DNA of 64,000 nt from NCBI GenBank assembly GCA_016867725.1, contig VGIX01000002.1:105724-169723 (forward strand). The letters run 5' to 3'. Made by a program: the position numbers and the translations under genes. This DNA comes from Candidatus Effluviviaceae Genus I sp. GTDB lineage: Bacteria; Joyebacterota; Joyebacteria; Joyebacterales; Joyebacteraceae. Positions within the stretch are counted from its first letter, which is position 1. Each line of letters opens with the position of its first letter. This document shows positions 27,213 through 34,908 of this stretch, in pieces. Below the pieces are notes generated by a model. That model saw only the letters and a program-made list of their open reading frames with translations, was not told where the DNA came from and made no database searches.

Positions 27213-28404
27213 GAGGCCGGCGGGGACCAACGGAACGAGATCGTTCGACGCGGGCACGGGCGCGCGCATCGCCATCGTCGGGCCCGCCTATCCGTTCCGC
27301 GGTGGAAACGCCCTCTTCGTCGCGCACCTCTACGAGAGCCTGCGCGTGGACCACGACGTCACCGTCGTCTCCTACACGCGCCTCTACCCGTCGCTCCTCT
27401 TCCCGGGCACGACGCAGATGAACCTCAGCCGCGACCCGGTGAAGGCGACGCCGTCCCGGCAGCTCATCGACTCCGTCAACCCGCTCTCGTGGCTCCGGGC
27501 GGCGCGCTGGCTGTCGCACCCCTCGCGGCGCCCCGACCTCCTCATCTTCACGTGGTGGAACCCGTTCTTCGCACCGTGCCACGGCGTCATCGCGCGCCTC
27601 GTGAGGCGGATGGCCGGATCGGGCATCGTCTTCGTCTGCGAGAACGTGGTCTCGCACGAGAACCGGCGGGCCGACAGGTTCCTGACGCGGTACGCGCTCT
27701 CGGCCGCCGACTACTTCATGGTGCTCTCCGAGGTCGTCGCCCAGCGCATCCAGTCGCTCTTCCCCGACGTGCCGCTGCGCCAGGCGGCGCTGCCGATCTA
27801 CGGGTGCTACGGCGCCTCCTCGACCGACCGCGACGCGACGCGCGCGCGCCTCGGGCTTCGCCGACCGACGGTCCTCTTCTTCGGGTACGTCCGGCCGTAC
27901 AAGGGGCTCGAGCATCTCCTCCGCGCGATGCCGACGATCGCGCGCGACGCGGACGCCCAGCTTCTCGTGGTCGGCGAGTTCTACGAGGACCGGCGCCGGT
28001 ACGACGAGCTCATCTCCGAGCTGGGCATCGGCGACCGCGTCACGGTCGTCGCGGAGCACGTGCCCGACGAGGCGGTCGGGGAGTACTTCGCGGCCTCGGA
28101 CCTCGTCGTCCTTCCGTACGTGTCCGCGACGCAGAGCGGCATCACGCAGATCGCCTACGCGTTCGGGCTTCCCGTCGTGAGCACCGACGTCGGCGGGCTG
28201 CCCGAGGTGGTGCGCGACGGGGTGACCGGCTACATCGTGCCCCCGAGAGACCCGGAGGCGCTCGCGGCGGCGGTCGCGCGCTACTTCAGGGGAGGGGAGG
28301 CGCAGACGCTGCGGGAGAACGTCGCGCGTGAGGCGAGGCGCGACCGCGCCGGCGACCTCATGCGGAGAGCCGTGCGGGACTTCCTCGAGATGGAGGGCGC
28401 ATAG
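27202..28404 (+). CDS. Family 4 glycosyltransferase
   Basis: A 400-residue GT-B enzyme. N-terminal G-P-A-Y-P-F-R-G-G-N-A is an acceptor-side motif, and the C-terminal half has F-F-G-Y-V-R-P-Y-K-G-L-E-H-L, then L-P-Y-V-S-A-T-Q-S-G-I-T-Q-I and G-L-P-E-V-V for donor binding. The residue equivalent to the E-x7-E motif is partly changed (S-A-T-Q-S-G). Sugar specificity is unknown. Confidence 0.85.
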   Translation: MTAERPAGTNGTRSFDAGTGARIAIVGPAYPFRGGNALFVAHLYESLRVDHDVTVVSYTRLYPSLLFPGTTQMNLSRDPVKATPSRQLIDSVNPLSWLRAARWLSHPSRRPDLLIFTWWNPFFAPCHGVIARLVRRMAGSGIVFVCENVVSHENRRADRFLTRYALSAADYFMVLSEVVAQRIQSLFPDVPLRQAALPIYGCYGASSTDRDATRARLGLRRPTVLFFGYVRPYKGLEHLLRAMPTIARDADAQLLVVGEFYEDRRRYDELISELGIGDRVTVVAEHVPDEAVGEYFAASDLVVLPYVSATQSGITQIAYAFGLPVVSTDVGGLPEVVRDGVTGYIVPPRDPEALAAAVARYFRGGEAQTLRENVAREARRDRAGDLMRRAVRDFLEMEGA

Positions 28405-28405
28405 C

Positions 28406-29311
28406 ATGGCGGCGCCGCGCGTCACGGCCATCGTGATCAACTGGAACGGACGCGAGGTCCTGGGGCGGTGCCTCACGACGCTCTTCGCCTCGCACGCCGA
28501 GAACCTCGACGTGGTCGTGGTCGACAACGCGTCGACCGACGGGTCGCAGGGGATGGTCGGCCAGTCGTTCCCGGCGGCCGTCCTCATCGAGAGCCCCAAG
28601 AACCTCGGATACGCCGGCGGCGTCAACGCGGGCCTCCGGCACGCGCTCGCCCACGGGGCGGACTACGCCTTCATCCTCAACAACGACACCGAGATCGGCC
28701 CCGAGGCGGTGGCGCTCCTCGTCGAGGCCATGGAGAAGCGGCCGCATGCCGCGTTCGCGGGACCGATGATCTACTACTACGACCCGCCCGACGTCATCTG
28801 GTCGCTCGGCGGCCTCATCTCGTACTGGTCGGGCGACATCAGCCACGTGGCCATCCGCGAGCGCGACACCGGGAGATACCGGACCGTCCGCGAGGCGGAC
28901 TACGTGACGGGATGCGCCATGCTCGCGCGCCTGTCGGTGGTCCGCGAGATCGGGCTCATGGACGAGACGTACTGGATGTACAATGAGGACACCGACTGGT
29001 GCGTGAGGGCCGTCGAGCGCGGCCATGCGGTGCTCGTGGTCCCGGAGGCCAGGGTCTGGCACCGCGTGTCCATGAGCTCCGGCGGGGGGCTCACGCCCTA
29101 CAAGGTCTACAACCGCCTGCGGAGCACGCTGCTCTTCTTCGGACTGCACGCGAGGTGGTACCACTGGCTGGGCATCGTCCCGGCGACGCTCGGCAGGGCG
29201 GTCGGGTTCGCGTTCGCCCAGGTCCGCGCCGGGCACCGCGACGTCGCCATGGCGGTCGTCAGGGGAGCGCGTGACGCCGTGCTAAGGAGGGAAAGGAGAC
29301 CGGGGGCATGA
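28406..29311 (+). CDS. Family 2 glycosyltransferase, WbbL/rhamnosyltransferase-like
   Basis: A 301-residue GT2 with V-I-N-W-N-G, V-D-N-A-S-T-D-G-S, N-L-G-Y-A-G-G-V-N-A-G, N-N-D-T (DxD equivalent) and M-Y-N-E-D-T-D-W-C, the pattern of the WbbL group. ATG 28406 was taken (GGAGG nine bases upstream). It overlaps the following phosphohydrolase gene by four bases. The target is probably a cell-surface polysaccharide. Confidence 0.87.
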   Translation: MAAPRVTAIVINWNGREVLGRCLTTLFASHAENLDVVVVDNASTDGSQGMVGQSFPAAVLIESPKNLGYAGGVNAGLRHALAHGADYAFILNNDTEIGPEAVALLVEAMEKRPHAAFAGPMIYYYDPPDVIWSLGGLISYWSGDISHVAIRERDTGRYRTVREADYVTGCAMLARLSVVREIGLMDETYWMYNEDTDWCVRAVERGHAVLVVPEARVWHRVSMSSGGGLTPYKVYNRLRSTLLFFGLHARWYHWLGIVPATLGRAVGFAFAQVRAGHRDVAMAVVRGARDAVLRRERRPGA

Positions 29312-30657
29312 GGCGCGCCGCGGGAGCGTTCGTCTGCGCGGCCCTCCTCCTCGCCGCGGGATGCGCGAGGAAGGCGGAGCCGCGGCCGCAGCTTCTCATC
29401 TTCGGGCTGGACGCCGCGACGTGGACCATCATGGCGCCGATGATCCAGGCCGGGGAGCTCCCGACCATCGCACGGCTTGCGAAGGAGGGCTCGTACGGCG
29501 TGCTCGAGAGCTTCGAGCCCATGCAGTCGCCGCCCGTCTGGACGACCATCGCGACCGGCGTGCTCCCCGGACGGCACGGGATCACCGACTTCGTCGCGAA
29601 GATCCCGGGCACGGACCGCTCCGTCCCGGTGACGTCGAACCTGCGCCGGGTCAAGGCGTTCTGGAACATCCTCTCGGACGAGGGCGTGTCCGTCGGCATC
29701 GTCGGCTGGTGGCCGAGCTGGCCGGCCGAGGAGGTCAACGGCTTCATGATCACCGACCGCGCGTGGCCGGTGGCCATGAGCGATGGAGGCGTGCCGCTCG
29801 GCACGGGCAGGGGCGTCATCGCGAACTTCGAGATCCCGGAGTTCCCGGGAAGAACCTACCCGGACTCGCTGTTCGAGGCGTTCCGCCCGTTCATCATCCT
29901 CGAGAAGGACGTCACGCCCGTGGACCTCGACCGGTTCTTCTCCGACTCACAGCGCGTGGGGCCGATCTCGGACTTCTACGTCAGATGGGTCTACGCCCGG
30001 GACAGGTCGTTCGCCGACGCGGGCCTCGCGTTCTGGGAGCGGGAGTCACCGGACGTGTTCGCGCTGTACCTGAACGGCATCGACGTCGCGCAGCACTACT
30101 TCTGGGGATTCCAGCGCGACAGGGGGTTTGCCGTCAACGACAAGAACCACCGCCTCTACGGCGAGGTGATCCGCAACTTCTACCGTTACGCCGACCGCGT
30201 CATCGCCGCGTATCTCGCGAAGACGTCGAAGGACGTCACCGTGCTCATCGTCTCGGACCACGGCTTCGAGACCAAGGGCGATCTCAAGCAGGTCTGGGAG
30301 CGGGGGGACGACGTGAGGACCCTCGAGGGCGCCAAGGACGTGCCGTGGGACCATGCCCTCGACGGCGTCATCATCGCAAGCGGCCCGGGCATCAGGAGGG
30401 ACTTCCGCATCCCGCGGGCCTCGGTGACCGACGTGACGCCGACCGTCCTCGCGTACTACGGGCTTCCGGCGGCGCGGGACATGGACGGGCGGCCGCTCGA
30501 GGCGATCTTCGAGCCGGACTTCCTCGAGAGACACCCCATCACCTTCGTCGAGACATACGAGACGCCGGGCGCGGCGGCGGACACGACGCCGCTCGAGACA
30601 CCCCTCGACGACGCGGCGAAGGAGAGACTGCGGGCGCTCGGGTACATCGGCAAGTGA
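29308..30657 (+). CDS. AlkP-superfamily phosphohydrolase/phosphomutase, lipoprotein
   Basis: A 449-residue protein of the COG3379-type AlkP superfamily, exported and lipid-anchored (A-A-L-L-L-A-A-G-C). Metal and nucleophile positions: F-G-L-D-A-A-T (first Asp), P-P-V-W-T-T-I-A-T-G (nucleophile Thr), N-G-I-D-V-A-Q-H, S-D-H-G-F and a late W-D-H-A. It ends L-R-A-L-G-Y-I-G-K, a tail shared with the second copy. The natural substrate is unknown, but phosphodiester-linked glycans or phospholipid head groups are reasonable guesses in this cluster. Confidence 0.83.
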   Translation: MRRAAGAFVCAALLLAAGCARKAEPRPQLLIFGLDAATWTIMAPMIQAGELPTIARLAKEGSYGVLESFEPMQSPPVWTTIATGVLPGRHGITDFVAKIPGTDRSVPVTSNLRRVKAFWNILSDEGVSVGIVGWWPSWPAEEVNGFMITDRAWPVAMSDGGVPLGTGRGVIANFEIPEFPGRTYPDSLFEAFRPFIILEKDVTPVDLDRFFSDSQRVGPISDFYVRWVYARDRSFADAGLAFWERESPDVFALYLNGIDVAQHYFWGFQRDRGFAVNDKNHRLYGEVIRNFYRYADRVIAAYLAKTSKDVTVLIVSDHGFETKGDLKQVWERGDDVRTLEGAKDVPWDHALDGVIIASGPGIRRDFRIPRASVTDVTPTVLAYYGLPAARDMDGRPLEAIFEPDFLERHPITFVETYETPGAAADTTPLETPLDDAAKERLRALGYIGK

Positions 30658-30689
30658 ACCGGCGGCGGCCGCGCGGCGGCGGGGAACGC

Positions 30690-31817
30690 ATGGCGGGAGA
30701 CGTGAAGCTCGACTGCAGAAGGTATCGTGGGGACCGTCCCTGCGCGCCGCGCAGGGACTGCGCGGGCTGCGACGCGTACGCGCCGATGGGCACGCGCGCG
30801 CTCGTGATCAAGCTCGCCGCGCCCGGGGACGTCCTGCGCTCGACCGCGATCCTCCCGCCGCTTCGAAGGGAGCACGACCCCGCGCACGTCACCTGGGTCA
30901 CCGACGAGGCGGCGCTGCCGCTCGTCGCTCTGAACCCGCACATCGACAGGACCATGCCCTTCGGCTTCGAGACGGCGCTCGTCCTCGGGGCGCAGTCGTT
31001 CGACCTGGCCGTCTGCCTGGACAAGGAGCCGCGCGCCGCGGCGCTCATGCGGACCGTGCGCGCCGGGCGCAGACTCGGCTTCGAGCTGTCGGACTTCGGG
31101 ACCGTGCGCGCGCTCAACGAGGGCGCGGCCTACGACCTCGCGCTGGGGCTGTCCGACGAGCTCAAGTTCCGCGTCAACACGAAGACCTATCCCGAGGTCG
31201 CGTGCGGCGTCGCGGAACTCGCGTACGAGGGCGACCCGTGCACGCTGACGCTGCCGGAGGCGTCCGTCGAGCGGGCGCGGTCCTTCCTCGCCGCGCTCTC
31301 GCCGCGCGAGCCGCTCGTCGGCATCGTCGTCGGCGCGGGCGCGGTGTTCGCCAACAAGGCCCTGCCGCCGCAGTCCTGCGCCGAGCTCGCCAAGGCGGTC
31401 CGCGCGAGGCTCGACGGCTCCGTGCTCGTCCTGGGCGGCCCGGCGGACAGGGAGCGCGCCGAGGAGACGCTCAGGCTCGCCGACGGCGCGGCGGTGGACG
31501 GAGACACCCACGGGCTCCTCGACTACGCGGCGCTCGTCGGCCTGTGCGACGCGGTCGTCACGGGCGACACGATGGCGCTCCACATCGCCGTCGCGCTCGG
31601 CGTCCCGGTCGTCGCGGTCTTCGGTCCGACCGCCCCGCAGGAGATCGACCTCTACGGGCGCGGCCGGAAGGTCATCGCGCGCGTGGACTGCGCGCCGTGC
31701 TACAGGCGGACCTGCGACGTGAGCCCGTCCTGCATGGACTCCGTCCCGGTCGGTGACGTGCTCGATGCGCTCACCGCGGTGCTCGGGGCCGCGGGCGAGC
31801 CGAAGGGCGGGGGATGA
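30690..31817 (+). CDS. ADP-heptose:LPS heptosyltransferase-like (GT9) with N-terminal Cys cluster
   Basis: A 375-residue GT9 enzyme: L-V-I-K-L-A-A-P-G-D-V-L-R-S-T near the start, G-V-P-V-V-A-V-F-G-P-T-A-P donor site near the end, and D-T-M-A-L-H-I-A. Before the GT9 core sits a four-Cys segment (C8, C17, C23, C26), with L-D-C-R-R-Y-R-G-D-R-P-C and D-C-A-G-C. The C-terminal A-P-C-Y-R-R-T-C and S-P-S-C-M are known in GT9 proteins. ATG 30690 follows GGGGAA. It lies between two AlkP-type genes, overlapping the second by four bases. Confidence 0.82.
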   Translation: MAGDVKLDCRRYRGDRPCAPRRDCAGCDAYAPMGTRALVIKLAAPGDVLRSTAILPPLRREHDPAHVTWVTDEAALPLVALNPHIDRTMPFGFETALVLGAQSFDLAVCLDKEPRAAALMRTVRAGRRLGFELSDFGTVRALNEGAAYDLALGLSDELKFRVNTKTYPEVACGVAELAYEGDPCTLTLPEASVERARSFLAALSPREPLVGIVVGAGAVFANKALPPQSCAELAKAVRARLDGSVLVLGGPADRERAEETLRLADGAAVDGDTHGLLDYAALVGLCDAVVTGDTMALHIAVALGVPVVAVFGPTAPQEIDLYGRGRKVIARVDCAPCYRRTCDVSPSCMDSVPVGDVLDALTAVLGAAGEPKGGG

Positions 31818-33574
31818 GGCAGGAGGGGGTCTTCCTCACGCTGCTCGCGACCTCCGCGGGCCTCGCGCTCGCGGTCGGCGTCTGGATGGGGCTTCGGGGC
31901 CTCGCGACCAGCGGCTTCTCGTTCGCGCTCGGCGCTGGCCAGACGGTCGCGCTCGTCGGCCTCGTCTTCGTCGCCTATCTCCTGATCGGCGCGATCGCCG
32001 TCCTTCCGGCGACCGGCGGCGCGGGACCGGGTGGTTCGGCCGCCGCGATGTCCTGGATCCTCCGCGCGTGCGGCAGCCTCACGCTGTGGTTCCTCCTCGG
32101 CATCACCTTCCTCCCCCTCAAGGGCTCCGAGCTGAACATCAGGGCCGGCAGGCTGACCACGCTTGAGCTCAACGTCATCGGGCTTGGGCTCGTGCTCGTC
32201 GCGGGGGCGCTCGCGGCGTGGGCCGCAGGCGCGCTCGTCCCGCGGGCGGTGGCGCTTCTCGTGTCGCGCCTCGGGCCGAGGGGCGCGGGCGTCCTCGGGG
32301 CGGCGCTCGCCGCCTGCGCGCTGGCGCTCATCGTGGTCGGCTCGGCGTCGCGCGCCGGCAGGCTCGCCAGGCTCGAGCTGCCGGCCGGCCTTAAGCCCGG
32401 TTCGGTCCCCCGCGTCGTTGTCGTCGGCGTGGACGGCTGCGAGTGGAAGATGCTCGGCCCGCTCGTTGAGGCCGGGAAGCTCCCCACGTTCGCCCGCCTC
32501 ATGGAAGCGGGCTGCCACGGGCCGCTGCGATCGGTCGAGCCGCTGATCTCGCCGTCCATCTGGACGACCATCGCCACCGGGAAGACCTCGGAAAAGCACG
32601 GCATCGCCGACTTCGTCAACGAGCATGGCGTCCCGGTCAACGCGACGATGGTCGGGGCCGCGCCGATGTGGGAGATCGCGTCGGCCCACGGGGTCCCGGT
32701 GGGGGTCGTCGGCTGGTACGTGACCTGGCCGGCGAGCCGCGTGAACGGCTTCGTGGTCTCGGACCGGATGCACTCGCTCTTGCGTGGCCCGACGCAGGTC
32801 CTGCACGCTCTGAGCGGACGGGGCACCAACAGGCGACTGGCCCAGTTCGGGCGGTTCACGCTCGATCCGGGGTACAAGCGACTCCCCAGGACGGACCCGC
32901 GCTTCCGTGAGAACCGCATCGTCGACGAGCCGCTCAGGTGGGGGTTCCTGCGCGACGGCATCTACGGCGGCTCGATGGCGGCGCTGGCGAGGCTCTCGCG
33001 GCCGCGCTTCGCCGCCGTCTACTACCGGGGCGTGGACTTCGTGCAGCACTTCTTCTGGCGGTACGCGGACCCGGCGCCGTTCGGGGAGGTCCCGGCCGAC
33101 GAGCGCGAGCGCTTCGGGAGCGTCATCGCGAACTACTACGCGTACCAGGACCGTCTGCTTGCGCGGCTTCTCGAAGCGCTCGGCGACGACGTCAACGTGC
33201 TCCTCGTCTCCGATCACGGGTTCCGCGCGAGGCTGGACCCGAAGCCCGGGATGCCGGAGCTCACGGGCCGCCACGACATGACCGGCGTGTTCATCGCGGC
33301 CGGGCCGGCGTTCCGCGCCGGTGGACGGGTCGAGGGCATGTCGGTGCTCGACGTCGCGCCGACCGCGCTCGCCGTCATGGGTCTTCCCGTCCCCGAGGAC
33401 ATGGACGGCCGGCCCTTCACGAGCATCCTCCGCGATGAGCACCTGCGCCGCCTCCCGGTGCGGTCCGTGCCGTCGTACGACGGGCTCGTGCCGCGGCGCG
33501 CCGCGGAGGACGGTCCGGCGGACGAGAACGAGTCGATCCGCGAGCAGCTGAGGTCGCTGGGGTACATCGACTGA
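31814..33574 (+). CDS. Membrane-anchored AlkP-superfamily phosphohydrolase/phosphomutase
   Basis: A 586-residue protein. The first 190 residues contain about five TM helices. The remainder is an AlkP-type domain parallel to the earlier lipoprotein: G-V-D-G-C-E-W, S-P-S-I-W-T-T-I-A-T-G, G-V-D-F-V-Q-H-F-F-W, S-D-H-G-F, and G-R-H-D-M-T. It ends R-S-L-G-Y-I-D. The pair probably arose by duplication, with one copy lipid-anchored and one membrane-embedded. The active site should face the periplasm. Confidence 0.82.
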   Translation: MRQEGVFLTLLATSAGLALAVGVWMGLRGLATSGFSFALGAGQTVALVGLVFVAYLLIGAIAVLPATGGAGPGGSAAAMSWILRACGSLTLWFLLGITFLPLKGSELNIRAGRLTTLELNVIGLGLVLVAGALAAWAAGALVPRAVALLVSRLGPRGAGVLGAALAACALALIVVGSASRAGRLARLELPAGLKPGSVPRVVVVGVDGCEWKMLGPLVEAGKLPTFARLMEAGCHGPLRSVEPLISPSIWTTIATGKTSEKHGIADFVNEHGVPVNATMVGAAPMWEIASAHGVPVGVVGWYVTWPASRVNGFVVSDRMHSLLRGPTQVLHALSGRGTNRRLAQFGRFTLDPGYKRLPRTDPRFRENRIVDEPLRWGFLRDGIYGGSMAALARLSRPRFAAVYYRGVDFVQHFFWRYADPAPFGEVPADERERFGSVIANYYAYQDRLLARLLEALGDDVNVLLVSDHGFRARLDPKPGMPELTGRHDMTGVFIAAGPAFRAGGRVEGMSVLDVAPTALAVMGLPVPEDMDGRPFTSILRDEHLRRLPVRSVPSYDGLVPRRAAEDGPADENESIREQLRSLGYID

Positions 33575-33602
33575 GCGACCGGCCGGCCTCGACGGAGGCG
33601 CC

Positions 33603-34871
33603 GTGAGAGACGCAAGGACGATCACGAGGGACCTCATGCCGCGGCTCGACGGCACGCACGTGCGCGTCGGCCGCGTGTTCGCGATCGTCGTCGTCGGGGC
33701 CGCGCTCCAGATCGTCACGCAGACCATCCTCGCGAGGTCGCTCTCGAAGCACGACGTCGGCCTCATCTCGCTCATCCTCGGCGCCGTGCCGCTGCTCTCC
33801 ACGCTCGCCATCCTGGGACAGGACTCGGCGATCGTCCGCTTCGCGGCCTCGGCGGACTCCTCGTACGACATCCGCTCGTACACCCGGCGCATCCTGCTCA
33901 CGGCGACGCCGCTCGGTGTCCTCGCAGGGTTCGTCGGTGGCCGGGTCTACGGGCTCGGCGGGCTCGCGGCCGCCACGCTGATCGTGCTCGTCGCCGCGCA
34001 GAGCGCGGTCACGATCGGAAGCTCGGCGCTTCGGGGCGGGCACCGTTACGAGCCGGCCATGGGGGCGGCATGGGCGCCCGCCATCGTGGCGGCGGTGATC
34101 CTCGCGGGGCTTCTCGGCCTCGGAACGATGTCCACGACCGGCGCGCTCGTCGCGTTCCTCGCGGCCTACGGCGTGAGCGCGCTCGCGCTGTCCAGCGTGG
34201 CGACGGCGCGGACGCCCGGGGCCACCGTGAAGGTCCCCGAGTCGGTCTTCCGCGAAGGCTTCCTCTTCTTCGGTCTGAGCCTGTCCTTCACGGTCATGGT
34301 GGGGATGGACAAGCTCATCATCGGGAAGCTCATGCCGTACCGGGACCTCGCCGTGTACGCGACGGTGTTCGCCGTCATGAAGGGCTTCGACTTCCTCTTC
34401 CAGGCCGTGAACTTCGTGATGATGCCGTGGGTGTCGCGCGTCGGCACGGTTCGCATGGCGCGGTACAACGCGGCGGTGGCCGTCGTGGCGCTCGCCGCCG
34501 CCGTCCCGTACTGGCTCTTCGGCGACGACGCGGTCCGCGTGCTGTACGGCGGGCGGTACGACGAGGGCGCGTACCTCATCGCGCCTTTCATGTTGTCGGG
34601 CGTCATCAAGCTGTTCTACGCTGTGCCCTCGAGCATCATCGGCGGCCGCATGCCCAGAGAGGCGCTCCGGAGCTTCCTCTGGTTCAGCATCGGCGCCTCG
34701 GCGTTCAACGTGGCGCTCGACGTCCTCCTCATCCTCAGGATGGGTCTCCTGGGCGCCGCGCTCGCCACCGCGGCGGCGTGGGCCACGCGGTACGCGGGGG
34801 CGTCGATCATCGTGTGGCGCTACAGGGCGTGCCTCGGAGCGCCGCGGCGCGGCGCGACCGTGGACGTGTGA
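33603..34871 (+). CDS. Wzx-like polysaccharide flippase (MOP superfamily)
   Basis: A 422-residue polytopic protein with about 12 hydrophobic segments and the MATE/Wzx architecture: an opening helix with L-A-R-S-L-S-K-H-D-V-G-L, S-A-L-R-G-G-H-R-Y in the central loop, and D-K-L-I-I-G-K-L-M-P-Y. It likely moves a lipid-linked oligosaccharide across the inner membrane. GTG start with GGAGG nearby. No Wzy polymerase was recognised beside it. Confidence 0.82.
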   Translation: MRDARTITRDLMPRLDGTHVRVGRVFAIVVVGAALQIVTQTILARSLSKHDVGLISLILGAVPLLSTLAILGQDSAIVRFAASADSSYDIRSYTRRILLTATPLGVLAGFVGGRVYGLGGLAAATLIVLVAAQSAVTIGSSALRGGHRYEPAMGAAWAPAIVAAVILAGLLGLGTMSTTGALVAFLAAYGVSALALSSVATARTPGATVKVPESVFREGFLFFGLSLSFTVMVGMDKLIIGKLMPYRDLAVYATVFAVMKGFDFLFQAVNFVMMPWVSRVGTVRMARYNAAVAVVALAAAVPYWLFGDDAVRVLYGGRYDEGAYLIAPFMLSGVIKLFYAVPSSIIGGRMPREALRSFLWFSIGASAFNVALDVLLILRMGLLGAALATAAAWATRYAGASIIVWRYRACLGAPRRGATVDV

Positions 34872-34908
34872 CGCCAGGCCCGGGGACGCGCCGGCGGAGG
34901 GAACCACC

